Positions 15,726-24,122 of a DNA stretch of 40,234 bases are shown here, piece by piece. Position numbers and translations under genes: made by a program. This DNA is from VFKE01 sp043758025 (GTDB lineage Bacteria; Verrucomicrobiota; Verrucomicrobiia; Verrucomicrobiales; Verrucomicrobiaceae), in contig JAYVOH010000030.1 in the NCBI GenBank assembly GCA_043758025.1, forward strand, positions 1-40,234. Direction: 5' to 3'. The notes beneath the pieces are model-generated. The model was not told the origin of the DNA, did not search any database, and saw only the letters and a program-made list of their open reading frames with translations. Position 1 is the first letter of the stretch; each line of letters opens with the position of its first letter.

Positions 15726-16891
15726 GTGATGCCAGCCGCGCTCGGGAGCGCAGCGAGTTTGAGCTCTTCGATGAAGCGCCAGGCGTAGGCTTCCGTGTCG
15801 AGGGCGTTCGACTTACTGCCTACAGACGGCTTCCACTCACCGCTCACAAATTCCGCGAGCACATCCGCGATTTTTTCTGAATCGAATTCCAGCCATCGGC
15901 CATTCACTCCGTCTTCGAGAATCATCTCGGAGCCGTGATGATGGGTGAGAAACAGGGGAAGCCCACATGCGGCGGCCTCAATTTCAACCAGTGCGAAGGC
16001 TTCCGAATACGAGGGAAAAAGCAAGCCATCTGCTGCGGCGAAGTAGCGCTCCACATCGGGGACATTGCCTGTGAATGTTATCCATTCTCGCCAGTCGGGG
16101 TGCATCTCGTCCAGCCTCGATTGTAGTTCCTGAAGTCGTGACTCACGCCCTCCAACCACAAGGAATCGCACCGGCAGTGATCTTGCCCGGAGACTCGCCA
16201 CAGCAGACGCGGCAAGGAAAAATCCCTTTCTCCGATAATGTCCAGTGCTTACAAAAATGAAGACGCATTCCGCAGCGACATACCCAAGCATTGCGCGTGT
16301 CAGCGACCGCCATACTGCGCTAACGCCGGGATGGAAGCGGGTCGCGTCGTAGGAGTTGGGCAGCACGCGGATGCTCGCGTTGATCCCGGGTGCAACTTCA
16401 CGCAAATCATCTGCAACGGCCTGCGATACAGCCACAATGGTGCGCGCTGTGGTTTTTCGCATGAAGCGCGAAGCCAGCCAGCGACCAAGGACACCCGTGG
16501 TGGCTTCATAGAGATCACGCAAGGAATGAACTCCGAGGTCATGCTGGCGGCGCTGCCAGTCCCAAGGCGAGAAGTGAACGTGGCAGACATCACATTTTGG
16601 CAGATACCACGCAATCGTATAGGTCACATCAGGACACGATTCCTTGTGAACATCGTATCGCCACCAGCGCCGCAGCCTGGCCCAGAAAGTAAATGCAAAC
16701 GGTGCAAGTGTCCGCATTCGTCCGAATCGCGGAAGCCGCACGATGCGCGCGGCCACGACATCGGCGTCGCAGTCCCAGCACCAGAGTTCAATTTCGAAGC
16801 CCGCCGCGCGCAATTGCGGCAGCGCGTGCACCACGCCTTTCATGGAGGGGCTGGTGCTGCTCACATTGGGATCGACGATAAGGAGCTTCAC
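15698..16891 (-). CDS. GT4-type glycosyltransferase
   Basis: 397 residues with a GTG start that overlaps the TGA of the upstream methyltransferase (GTGA). The N-terminus (MKLLIVDPNVSSTSPSMKG) is that of a GT4 enzyme. The C-terminal domain contains VSTGHYRRKGFF, a VVGGRES strand and FPSYSEAFALVEIEAAACGLP with the ExxxxxxxE donor motif. It is likely to extend the same glycan as its neighbour. It sits between a methyltransferase and another glycosyltransferase, with overlaps at both ends, so it is part of one transcript. Donor and linkage cannot be read from the sequence. Confidence 0.9.
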   Translation of the reverse strand: MKLLIVDPNVSSTSPSMKGVVHALPQLRAAGFEIELWCWDCDADVVAARIVRLPRFGRMRTLAPFAFTFWARLRRWWRYDVHKESCPDVTYTIAWYLPKCDVCHVHFSPWDWQRRQHDLGVHSLRDLYEATTGVLGRWLASRFMRKTTARTIVAVSQAVADDLREVAPGINASIRVLPNSYDATRFHPGVSAVWRSLTRAMLGYVAAECVFIFVSTGHYRRKGFFLAASAVASLRARSLPVRFLVVGGRESRLQELQSRLDEMHPDWREWITFTGNVPDVERYFAAADGLLFPSYSEAFALVEIEAAACGLPLFLTHHHGSEMILEDGVNGRWLEFDSEKIADVLAEFVSGEWKPSVGSKSNALDTEAYAWRFIEELKLAALPSAAGITWTPAVPIS

Positions 16892-17583
16892 GATTTTTTA
16901 CGAAAGGTCATGAGAAGACCGTAGGGTGTTCCGTCCCGGCGCTGCTCATAGTTGAGATGACTTTCTGCGTCCACCCACGCGAGCGGCAGCAATTTGCCGC
17001 GCAAGGGCAACCGGAAAGCCCGCGCCATGCGGTCCGTGGTGCGCCGCGTGAGAAACCAGTCAGACCAGATGGTCTCCAAACCAAACGGCGCAAACAACGC
17101 GCTGAGTTCCTCCACGGTATAGCCCTCGCGCTTATGATCATCGGTCGGGAAAGGCTCCGGTGGAGTCGGCACGGTAATCACGGCATGGCCGCCCGGTTTG
17201 AGAATGCGTGAGAGTTCGGAGGCGGCCTTCTCATGTTCGGTGATGTGCTCCAGCACCTGAGTGCAAAGCACCGTGTCAGCCGAAGCATCTTTCATAGGCA
17301 CTTCAAGCAACGATCCACGAATGAGCCGCGTGCCTGACTCGCGGCCAAGGTTGTTCTCCATTGTAGCGAAGTTGTGCGCGTCGTATTCCAATGCAGTCAC
17401 CCGCTTGCAATAACCGCCAGCGAGCACTCGCCGCGCAAACTCGCCCGAACCCGCGCCGCCATCAAAAAGCATGTCGCTATTTCCGATCCGGCGAAAGGCA
17501 TCCTCGATCCGCGGCCACTCCACGCGATAGCGAATGGTGTTGGAAGTGAAAAACAGCCGACGGTAAACGGATCGCAAGCCCAT
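16888..17583 (-). CDS. Class I SAM-dependent methyltransferase
   Basis: 231 residues with a glycine-rich motif I (LFDGGAGSGEFARRVL), TALEYDAHNF, CTQVLEHITEHEKA and LKPGGHAVITVPTP: the Methyltransf_11 fold. The sequence around residue 145 (PFPTDDHKREGYT) is common in methyltransferases of polysaccharide clusters. It begins 24 bases after the O-antigen ligase-like gene and ends overlapping the GTG start of the following glycosyltransferase. The probable role is sugar O-methylation or a related tailoring step; an alternative is modification of a lipid carrier. Confidence 0.87.
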   Translation of the reverse strand: MGLRSVYRRLFFTSNTIRYRVEWPRIEDAFRRIGNSDMLFDGGAGSGEFARRVLAGGYCKRVTALEYDAHNFATMENNLGRESGTRLIRGSLLEVPMKDASADTVLCTQVLEHITEHEKAASELSRILKPGGHAVITVPTPPEPFPTDDHKREGYTVEELSALFAPFGLETIWSDWFLTRRTTDRMARAFRLPLRGKLLPLAWVDAESHLNYEQRRDGTPYGLLMTFRKKS

Positions 17584-17607
17584 GATGAAATCAAAATAAT
17601 GAGACCA

Positions 17608-19179
17608 TCATGTTGCTGTCTGCTTGCGCTGTCCGAAACGGCTGCAGCCGGGAGTGCGTCCGGCAAGCGTTTCGAAATCGCCCTCAGAAGATCGGAACGG
17701 AGCAGGCGTGATTTGCATTGGCGGCTCAAAATTCAGGATAACCGTGCCGGCGAACAGCCAGAAGAACCCATTGACCGGAAAGACAGTAAGGACGTTGCCG
17801 CTGAGAACGGATAGCACGAGCACAGAGGCAACCTGCCCAAGCGCCATAGCCGTAAATCTTGCTGCGTTGCGATCTTCGAGTCGAAAAAGCTTGCGATGCC
17901 AGATCGTGAGCACCCGTGCGAGCGCTGCCAGCAAGACAAGAAGCGGGACTGCGCCGAACCGGAGCAGTGCTGCACTGACAAGATCGTGATGGTAGAGATT
18001 CGTCGGCAGGTCTGCCCAGTTTCCATTCCATTTACCGAAGAGCGAGTAGGCCTCCGGATTTCGTAATACGTGGGCGAATCCATACAGGCGGTCGGAATAT
18101 GTGCCCACGACCGCGAGCTGGCCGGCAAATGAGTCTTGCTTAACGCGGGTGGCCGTCCAGTCCATCGCCTCGTCAAGATGATTGAGCAGCCATGGTGATA
18201 CAGCGACGAGGATGAGAAAAGATCCCGCACCCGCAAGATAGAGAGCTGTGGTGCGCGACTTTTTCAAAAAGCACCAGCATGTCACCAGGCCCAATACGAC
18301 AACGATCACGGCCGAGCGTCCGGTTGATGCAATGAGCGCGCCGGCATAACAGACGGTCATCAATATAGCCGTGACCGTCATGAGCCACCGCTGGCGTTCG
18401 CGCGGCGCAGGCTTCGGCAGGCGCGCGAGAGACAAGGCCGTCACCATCATCATCGCACTCAATGTTGCGAGGGCCGTGGGACTGTTAAGAGTCGAGAAGG
18501 CACGGACCCGATCGGTAAAGAGTTGTTTGATCTCAATGCTTAATCCCGTGCGCAGGTAGGCCACCTCAAAGGGTTGAAAGCCCCATTTCTGCTGGACGAT
18601 GCCATAGATGGCCACGGGAAGCATGACCCACAGGCTGAAGCGCAGCACGCGCAACACTTCTTCGCCACGGTTGAACATGACCGGCACCACGAAGAGCAGC
18701 AGGCTATATAGCCCGCCATTGATCATGCCTTGCATCCCTTCCTTTATGGAGCCACCCGCACCCTTTGCGCTCATAAATCCGGCAACCAGCATGATCATCA
18801 ATCCAATGGCGAAAAGCCGCCAGTTCCGCATCCGAACCACAACGCTCCCAGTAAGTCCGCCCACCACCATGGAGATGGTGATTGCCGCGAAGATCATCGG
18901 CGGAATACCGAGGACATAATACAAGTCGTTCTGCTCGATGTTGCCGAACACAACCATGACGCGCTTCAGCAGGTCTGTGTAGCCACAGGCGATAATCCAA
19001 AAATAAAACGCAGTGCGGGGAACGAGCAGCCCAAAAACTCCCCCGGCAATTAACAAATAAAAACATAGCTTTGCCAGCCCGTTGCCACTGCTCAGCAAGA
19101 TGGAAAGGACGGCAAACAATCCAAGCACCGCACAGCAGGCGATGATAATAACGGTGATCGGTGAGTTTCGTGAGTTCAT
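17608..19179 (-). CDS. O-antigen ligase/polymerase-like membrane protein
   Basis: 523 residues with about 11-12 hydrophobic helices and one larger periplasmic stretch near residues 330-400. A TNLYHHDLVSAALLRFG segment follows that loop, resembling the Wzy/WaaL family (PF04932) histidine loop. An ASTGRSA motif lies on a helix near 285. Such proteins polymerise repeat units or ligate a glycan to its acceptor at the periplasmic face. The last 35 residues are polar and extend beyond the family's usual end. Next to a flippase and glycosyltransferases, it completes a Wzx/Wzy-like set. I cannot tell ligase from polymerase. Confidence 0.85.
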   Translation of the reverse strand: MNSRNSPITVIIIACCAVLGLFAVLSILLSSGNGLAKLCFYLLIAGGVFGLLVPRTAFYFWIIACGYTDLLKRVMVVFGNIEQNDLYYVLGIPPMIFAAITISMVVGGLTGSVVVRMRNWRLFAIGLMIMLVAGFMSAKGAGGSIKEGMQGMINGGLYSLLLFVVPVMFNRGEEVLRVLRFSLWVMLPVAIYGIVQQKWGFQPFEVAYLRTGLSIEIKQLFTDRVRAFSTLNSPTALATLSAMMMVTALSLARLPKPAPRERQRWLMTVTAILMTVCYAGALIASTGRSAVIVVVLGLVTCWCFLKKSRTTALYLAGAGSFLILVAVSPWLLNHLDEAMDWTATRVKQDSFAGQLAVVGTYSDRLYGFAHVLRNPEAYSLFGKWNGNWADLPTNLYHHDLVSAALLRFGAVPLLVLLAALARVLTIWHRKLFRLEDRNAARFTAMALGQVASVLVLSVLSGNVLTVFPVNGFFWLFAGTVILNFEPPMQITPAPFRSSEGDFETLAGRTPGCSRFGQRKQTAT

Positions 19180-19200
19180 GAAATCATACGGACATTTTAC

Positions 19201-20277
19201 TCAAGCGGCGCGCTCCCCCGCAGCCCCCACCTCATCTATAGAGAACAGATCACAAGCGGCCGATATGACCCGCTCTGGTGTAATCAAAGCCATGCAGAAA
19301 GGTTTTTCCAGACCGGGATGCAGTGTCCCTTCGCGGTTGCATACCGTTTGATAGCATGGGGCGCATGAGAGAGGCTCGGTCAGAACCATCGCCGAGTCAT
19401 TCCGATATGGCCCCGTGCGTTCCGGCGATGTGGCACCGAACAACCCGATGGTTGGAACTCCAAGTCCCATCGCCATTTGATAAAGGCCGGTATCATTCCC
19501 GATCAATCCGCAACAACCAGCGATAATGAGCGCCGCCTCGCGAACGGTGCCCGCTCCGGCCTGAAGCAGCCTGTTCTCCGCGCCGTTGGGGATTTCATCT
19601 GCGGGAAAATCGTGCTTGGTTCCCACGAATACCGGCGTCCATCCTTCCTCTACAAGTCTCGCCGCAAGCGCCCGCCAATGCCCTGCGGGCCATCTTTTGA
19701 CCAGGCCGAGAGGATTCGCGTGACTGGCACCCGGCACCAACGCCACACGTTGCGTCTGCGACACGGCTCGAGTTTCCCCGAGCAGAAAACGCACGTCACA
19801 GCCGAAGCCTCGATCTTTCGCGCCCGAGGCTGCGCACCAGAGATCAAGATACCACTGCGAAGTGTGCCGTGAATTCTCCGCCAGGGAGACGGGAACGGTC
19901 ATCGTTTTGTTTCCGGGCGACCAGAGCTTCCGACCTGCGGTGACAAATGTCGCCCGCACCGCAGCGGGCATGAACCTCAGAAGCGCGGCGCGGCGCCATT
20001 GCAAATCAAGATGCAAAAGCATGTCGAACGAACCGGCACGGCGCACATGCCGCCACATGCGCCAGCAGAGCAGGCCGCTTTCCGTGCCAGCCATATCCCG
20101 CTCCGGCAGCACATGCAGCCGGTCAATCCACGGGCAACCTTCCAGCACGGGTGCCGCATTACTATTGACGAACATCTCGATGCTCGCCCCCGGCTTGTCG
20201 ACGCGAACCTGCTGCAGCAACGGCGTGAGCTGCACCGCGTCGCCTAATCCGCAGGTCCTGATGATGCCTATTCTCAC
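19201..20277 (-). CDS. GT9 family glycosyltransferase (heptosyltransferase-like)
   Basis: 358 residues starting with GTG. The N-terminus RIGIIRTCGLGDAVQLTPLLQ is that of ADP-heptose:LPS heptosyltransferases, VALVPGASHANPLGLVKRWP is the first nucleotide-sugar loop, and LIGNDTGLYQMAMGLGVPTIGLFG is the conserved C-terminal block. A CAPCYQTVC cysteine cluster lies near the C-terminus, as in the other GT9 protein of this cluster. The gene follows the flippase by 27 bases and precedes the ligase-like gene by 21. With gmhA and the heptose kinase upstream, heptose transfer is the most economical reading. Confidence 0.92.
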   Translation of the reverse strand: MRIGIIRTCGLGDAVQLTPLLQQVRVDKPGASIEMFVNSNAAPVLEGCPWIDRLHVLPERDMAGTESGLLCWRMWRHVRRAGSFDMLLHLDLQWRRAALLRFMPAAVRATFVTAGRKLWSPGNKTMTVPVSLAENSRHTSQWYLDLWCAASGAKDRGFGCDVRFLLGETRAVSQTQRVALVPGASHANPLGLVKRWPAGHWRALAARLVEEGWTPVFVGTKHDFPADEIPNGAENRLLQAGAGTVREAALIIAGCCGLIGNDTGLYQMAMGLGVPTIGLFGATSPERTGPYRNDSAMVLTEPLSCAPCYQTVCNREGTLHPGLEKPFCMALITPERVISAACDLFSIDEVGAAGERAA

Positions 20278-20304
20278 AAGATTAAATTTTCCAAGCGCGC
20301 TCCC

Positions 20305-21600
20305 TCAACTCCGCAGCGGGCGCAGCGATTCACGCCAGTTGAACGGCAGTGTCAGCGGAGCCAGGAGCGATCTCATTTGTTCAAGCGCCAGCCACCGCAA
20401 GGGCCTCATCAGCATCGGCCCGCCGAACCAGACCGCAAAATAGGTGATCGCCGTGGCCCACGCCGCGCCGAGAGCGCCATGCTGCGGAATCCACCAGAGA
20501 TTGAGCAACACGTTAACGATAACGCCGGCATAAGTTGCGAGCGCGCCAAGCTTGGCCCGACCTTCAACCACCAGGAACGCCGTGAGCAGCGAGCCATGCA
20601 GCGATGCTAAAGCCGCCACGCAATGCACCGAAAGCACCGGCGTGCAACCGGCGAAGGCATCGCCATACAGGAGCTTCACCACCCACGATCCTGCAATCCA
20701 CCAACAGGCAATGACCGCATATCCGGCGCACGTCATGATCCTGAACAAGGTGCCGCATTGCCGGCGATAGGCCGCCGGATCATCACGATGCAATGCGGTA
20801 AGTTTTGGCAGGAACGTCAGCACGATGGCCGGACCGATCATATAAACAAGTTCGGACAATCGTGTCGCCGCCGCATAGAGTCCCGCTTCCGTTTTTCCGC
20901 GCATGGGCAGAATCATAAGCTGGTCAATGCGCAGCAACAAAAGCGTGCCACAATGCGCCAGAAAATGCGGGAACGCCTGGGTCAACAGGGGCTTGGCCAC
21001 TTTTGGATCAAACTGCAACAAGTCACGCAGCCATCCCAAGCGCATTCCGAGCGCGAACGCGCCCAGCGCAACAAAGATGGTCTCTATCGCGATGGCTGCT
21101 GCAGCTCCATTGATTCCACCGTGCGTTAAGATGGTGATGATCTTCGCCACACTGGCGACGATTAGCGCGAGAAGCCCCAACTGCGCGCCGCGCCTCGCCT
21201 GATGCATCGCATCCCAACGCGCGAGGAAGGCCAGGTGAGGGCTGAACAGCAAAGGCGAGAAAACAAGCAGCGCCGTCACCCACGCCATTTCGCTGCCCAT
21301 GAAGCCCGTGATCGCGACGCCAAGCAAATACGCCGCGATGCCCAGCCCGGCCAGCAACCGCACGCCAGTGCCAAAGACCAGAGCGCCACACTCCGGAGCG
21401 GTGGATATTTCCTTGATCAGAATCTGCCGCAGCCCGAACTCCGCCACGAATCCGAGCATGGAGCCTATGCTGATCATCGTGCCCAGCACTCCCGTCGCAT
21501 CCACGCCCAACGAGCGCGTGAGCCATGCCCCGACCAGGAAGCCGAGCACAAGCCGGAGCACCTGCCCGCCCATCAGCCATGACATGTTCCGCACGATCAT
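20305..21600 (-). CDS. Polysaccharide flippase (Wzx/MOP family)
   Basis: 431 residues with about 12 membrane helices. It begins VRNMSWLMGGQVLRLVLGFLVGAWLTR, the characteristic start of Wzx-like polysaccharide exporters, and includes LAFLARWDAMHQARRGAQLG and a YAAATRLSELVYMIG segment. It probably moves undecaprenyl-linked oligosaccharides across the cytoplasmic membrane. The start ATG overlaps the stop of the upstream FkbM gene (ATGA). Together with the O-antigen ligase/polymerase-like protein it indicates a Wzx/Wzy-type pathway rather than an ABC transporter; no Wzt/Wzm is seen in the window. Confidence 0.9.
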   Translation of the reverse strand: MIVRNMSWLMGGQVLRLVLGFLVGAWLTRSLGVDATGVLGTMISIGSMLGFVAEFGLRQILIKEISTAPECGALVFGTGVRLLAGLGIAAYLLGVAITGFMGSEMAWVTALLVFSPLLFSPHLAFLARWDAMHQARRGAQLGLLALIVASVAKIITILTHGGINGAAAAIAIETIFVALGAFALGMRLGWLRDLLQFDPKVAKPLLTQAFPHFLAHCGTLLLLRIDQLMILPMRGKTEAGLYAAATRLSELVYMIGPAIVLTFLPKLTALHRDDPAAYRRQCGTLFRIMTCAGYAVIACWWIAGSWVVKLLYGDAFAGCTPVLSVHCVAALASLHGSLLTAFLVVEGRAKLGALATYAGVIVNVLLNLWWIPQHGALGAAWATAITYFAVWFGGPMLMRPLRWLALEQMRSLLAPLTLPFNWRESLRPLRS

Positions 21601-22448
21601 ATGCTTGCGCCTGTGACAACCGTGGCATCACGGAATGCCCACAAAATGGAATAGGCCTGATGCGGCTGCGATGCGCTGGCGCAGGTGATTGTTTCCGTGA
21701 ACTGACGGAATCCCGCCTGTTTCAGATGCTCCTTGATCCAGCGATGATTCTTTGCGGACTGCGTTTCGGCGACAACCACCTTCAGCCCGTTCACCATTGC
21801 ACCGAGTCCTTCAATGATGTCACACTCAGCACCTTCCGCGTCGATCTTCAGCATCTCTGGCATCGGAAGTTTCTCTTCAGTGATGAGCTGATCAAGACGT
21901 CGCAGTGTGACCGGCATTTGCTTTAAATTCGCGTCCTCATCGTAGCGCTCCAGTCGATGACCACCGCTGTTGAGCGGATCGACCAAGATGTTGCAGGCTC
22001 CATTCTCCTTGCCAAGCGCCAATGGAAAAAGCTTCGTGCTTTCCGCCTTGATGTTCTTTGAGCACATCGCGTGTTCAACCGGTTCGAAGGAATACAGTCG
22101 CGCGTCTGGATAACTGAGATGGAAGAACACAGATGCCAGCCCGATGTTTGCTCCCGCATCATAAATCACGCGCGGCGCGATATGGGGCGACGGCACGCGA
22201 TAGCATTCATTGCCGAATATATCTGCGAAGACGTGGGCGTCGGTTCCGTTGTCCCGCAGCGTGATATCTGCGCGACGGCCATCATGCCGGATCTGGATGT
22301 GATGTTCCACGCCAGTAAACTTCGACCAGCCGCGGCTTACCCGGATGTGCTTGGTGAGAAGATTGAGCAGCCGACAGCGACTCGCCAATCCATCGCCTTT
22401 CACCATCGCGAGCACCAATGTGCGCCCGAGCTTCGCCAGTTTTTTCAT
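21597..22448 (-). CDS. FkbM family SAM-dependent methyltransferase (third)
   Basis: 283 residues. SAM loop VIYDAGANIGLASVFFHL, then YSFEPVEHAMC, LDQLITEEKLP and LKIDAEGAECDIIEGLG: the FkbM layout with intact acidic residues. The C-terminus has the typical AETQSAKNHRWIKEHL stretch. It is the second gene after gmhA (17-base gap) and overlaps the flippase start, so it belongs to the heptose end of the cluster, distant from the other two FkbM genes near the left end. It probably methylates a sugar of the glycan. Confidence 0.88.
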   Translation of the reverse strand: MKKLAKLGRTLVLAMVKGDGLASRCRLLNLLTKHIRVSRGWSKFTGVEHHIQIRHDGRRADITLRDNGTDAHVFADIFGNECYRVPSPHIAPRVIYDAGANIGLASVFFHLSYPDARLYSFEPVEHAMCSKNIKAESTKLFPLALGKENGACNILVDPLNSGGHRLERYDEDANLKQMPVTLRRLDQLITEEKLPMPEMLKIDAEGAECDIIEGLGAMVNGLKVVVAETQSAKNHRWIKEHLKQAGFRQFTETITCASASQPHQAYSILWAFRDATVVTGASI

Positions 22449-22465
22449 TGATTAACTTGCTCCTG

Positions 22466-23041
22466 TCACTCAGCGGCCATGAAGGCCTCCTCAACTAGTT
22501 CACACACAATGTGCGCCACGATCATGTGGCACTCCTGCACATGGGCAGTGATCGAAGATGGCGCGTGAAATGTAATGTCTGCGGTGCGCGAGCAATCACT
22601 CTCGGGCTCGCCAGTGAACGCGATGGCAAAACATTTACGTTCTTTTGCCGCCTTCAGTCCGGCCACAATGCTGGCGCTTTTTCCGGAAGTAGAAATGCCG
22701 ATGACGATGTCGCCTTCGTGTCCGAGAGCCTCAATCTGACGCGCGAACACCGTGTCATAACCGAAGTCGTTGGAGCCAGCGGTAATGATGGACGTATCCG
22801 TGGTCAGCGCGATGGCCGGCAGTGCTCTCCGGTTGCGGCGATAGCGAACCACGAACTCGGCGGCGATATGCTGGGCGTCTGCGGCACTACCGCCGTTACC
22901 AAAGATCAGGAGCTTCCCCCCTGCTTCGAGACAAGCGATGATGCGGCGCGCGAGGCCGGCAATGAAATCACGCTGCGGCAGGAGCTTTTCCGCTGCGGCC
23001 AGGTGGGTGCGGATGTGGGAGGTGATGATATCGGCGTTCAT
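22466..23041 (-). CDS. gmhA: Sedoheptulose-7-phosphate isomerase
   Basis: 191 residues, the usual GmhA length. The SIS domain shows FGNGGSAADAQHIAAEF at 47-63, TSGKSASI near 119-125, and the catalytic-region glutamate and histidine in QECHMIVAHIVCE (E170, H172). GmhA converts sedoheptulose 7-phosphate to D-glycero-D-manno-heptose 7-phosphate, the first step of ADP- or GDP-heptose synthesis. The gene lies 12 bases after the heptose kinase gene. Neither the GmhB phosphatase nor the nucleotidyltransferase is in the window. The RYRRNRRALPAIALT stretch is as in characterised enzymes. Confidence 0.93.
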   Translation of the reverse strand: MNADIITSHIRTHLAAAEKLLPQRDFIAGLARRIIACLEAGGKLLIFGNGGSAADAQHIAAEFVVRYRRNRRALPAIALTTDTSIITAGSNDFGYDTVFARQIEALGHEGDIVIGISTSGKSASIVAGLKAAKERKCFAIAFTGEPESDCSRTADITFHAPSSITAHVQECHMIVAHIVCELVEEAFMAAE

Positions 23042-23053
23042 CTAAAATGCGGT

Positions 23054-24043
23054 TCAATCCCCATTGTAAGCGGCAAGAAGTTCGTCCGGCGTGAGTGTCG
23101 CGGTGCCAAGTTTCCCGACAACGATGCCACTCGCGTGATTGGCCACATCCGCCGCATCCTCAGGCTTCATTCCGCTGGCAAGCGCGATTGTGAGCAGCGC
23201 GATGGCCGTGTCGCCCGCGCCGCTGACATCGAAAACTTCCCGGGCACGGGTGGGGATGTGATGCGGTTCTTTGTCGCGCTGGAAGAGCATCATGCCCTGT
23301 TCACCCAAGGTCACGAGCACCGCTGGCACATCCCATTTCTCCAGCAGCACCACACCCACTCGCTGGAGTTGTTCATTTTTCAAGGGCGAGACGGCAGCGT
23401 GATCATCCTCGATTCCCGCTGCGGCGAAGGCCTCGTTGCGGTTTGGTTTGACAAGATCAACTCCGCTCCACGGCAGTGGGTTATGCGGGGAAGGATCGAC
23501 CGTGACGAGGAGGCTGTGCTCCCTGGCGATCTTCGTGACGGTTTGCATCAAGTCATTGGTCACAAAACCCTTGCCGTAGTCTTCAATGATAATGGCGTCG
23601 AGTTCCGGGCTGATGGCGCGGAGCGTCTTTTCAACCTCGATCAATTCCTGCCCGGTGAGTTTTTCATTCCGCTCGCGATCAACACGCACCACCTGTTGCT
23701 GCCGGGCGATGATGCGCGCCTTGGAGATCGTGCGCCCAGTCTTGCTCACGAGCAGCGGATCGCAATTCACATGCTCCTCCATGAGAAGCCGTCGGAGTTG
23801 CGCCGCTTGTTCGTCGTCACCCACGCGCCCCATGATGGAGACACGCGGCGCGAAGGGGGCCACATTGCGCGCGACATTCGCCGCGCCGCCGGGATACCAA
23901 GTTTCCTTCGTAACTTCCACGACGGGAACGGGCGCTTCCGGCGAAATCCTGCGCACGCTGCCCCAGATGAAATGATCCAGCATGACATCGCCGATCACGA
24001 GAATGCGACAGTCGGAAAATTTTTGGAGTTCGGCAGGGGTCAT
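23054..24043 (-). CDS. hldA: D-glycero-D-manno-heptose-7-phosphate kinase (PfkB family, HldA/RfaE domain I)
   Basis: 329 residues. The N-terminus has VIGDVMLDHFIWGSVRRISP followed by EAPVPVVEV, the RfaE domain I signature. VDPSPHNP and LVKPNRNEA lie in the middle, and DVSGAGDTAIA is the PfkB catalytic loop with its aspartate. It phosphorylates heptose 7-phosphate at O1. There is no C-terminal cytidylyltransferase-type domain, so it is the single-domain HldA form and needs a separate HldC-type enzyme. It is the first gene of the run towards the exosortase. A hairpin repeat lies between it and aroG. Confidence 0.9.
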   Translation of the reverse strand: MTPAELQKFSDCRILVIGDVMLDHFIWGSVRRISPEAPVPVVEVTKETWYPGGAANVARNVAPFAPRVSIMGRVGDDEQAAQLRRLLMEEHVNCDPLLVSKTGRTISKARIIARQQQVVRVDRERNEKLTGQELIEVEKTLRAISPELDAIIIEDYGKGFVTNDLMQTVTKIAREHSLLVTVDPSPHNPLPWSGVDLVKPNRNEAFAAAGIEDDHAAVSPLKNEQLQRVGVVLLEKWDVPAVLVTLGEQGMMLFQRDKEPHHIPTRAREVFDVSGAGDTAIALLTIALASGMKPEDAADVANHASGIVVGKLGTATLTPDELLAAYNGD

Positions 24044-24052
24044 GAAGAAAAG

Positions 24053-24122
24053 CAGACGGAATTAACTGAATGCTCCGAATTTTCAGCAGGATTAATTCCG
24101 TTAAATTTCGTTAATTTTGTCT
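24053..24122. repeat. AT-rich hairpin repeat, copy 2 (aroG-hldA junction)
   Basis: GACGGAATTAAC at the left pairs with GTTAATTTTGTC at the right; in RNA this is 12 pairs including two G-U. The right arm is a tandem of TTAATTCCG, TTAAATTTCG and TTAATTTTG (24092-24119). It matches copy 1 at 9305-9364 in inverse orientation. It starts at the aroG stop codon and ends 9 bases before the hldA start. It could act as a transcript-processing or attenuation site between the two genes. Confidence 0.75.
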
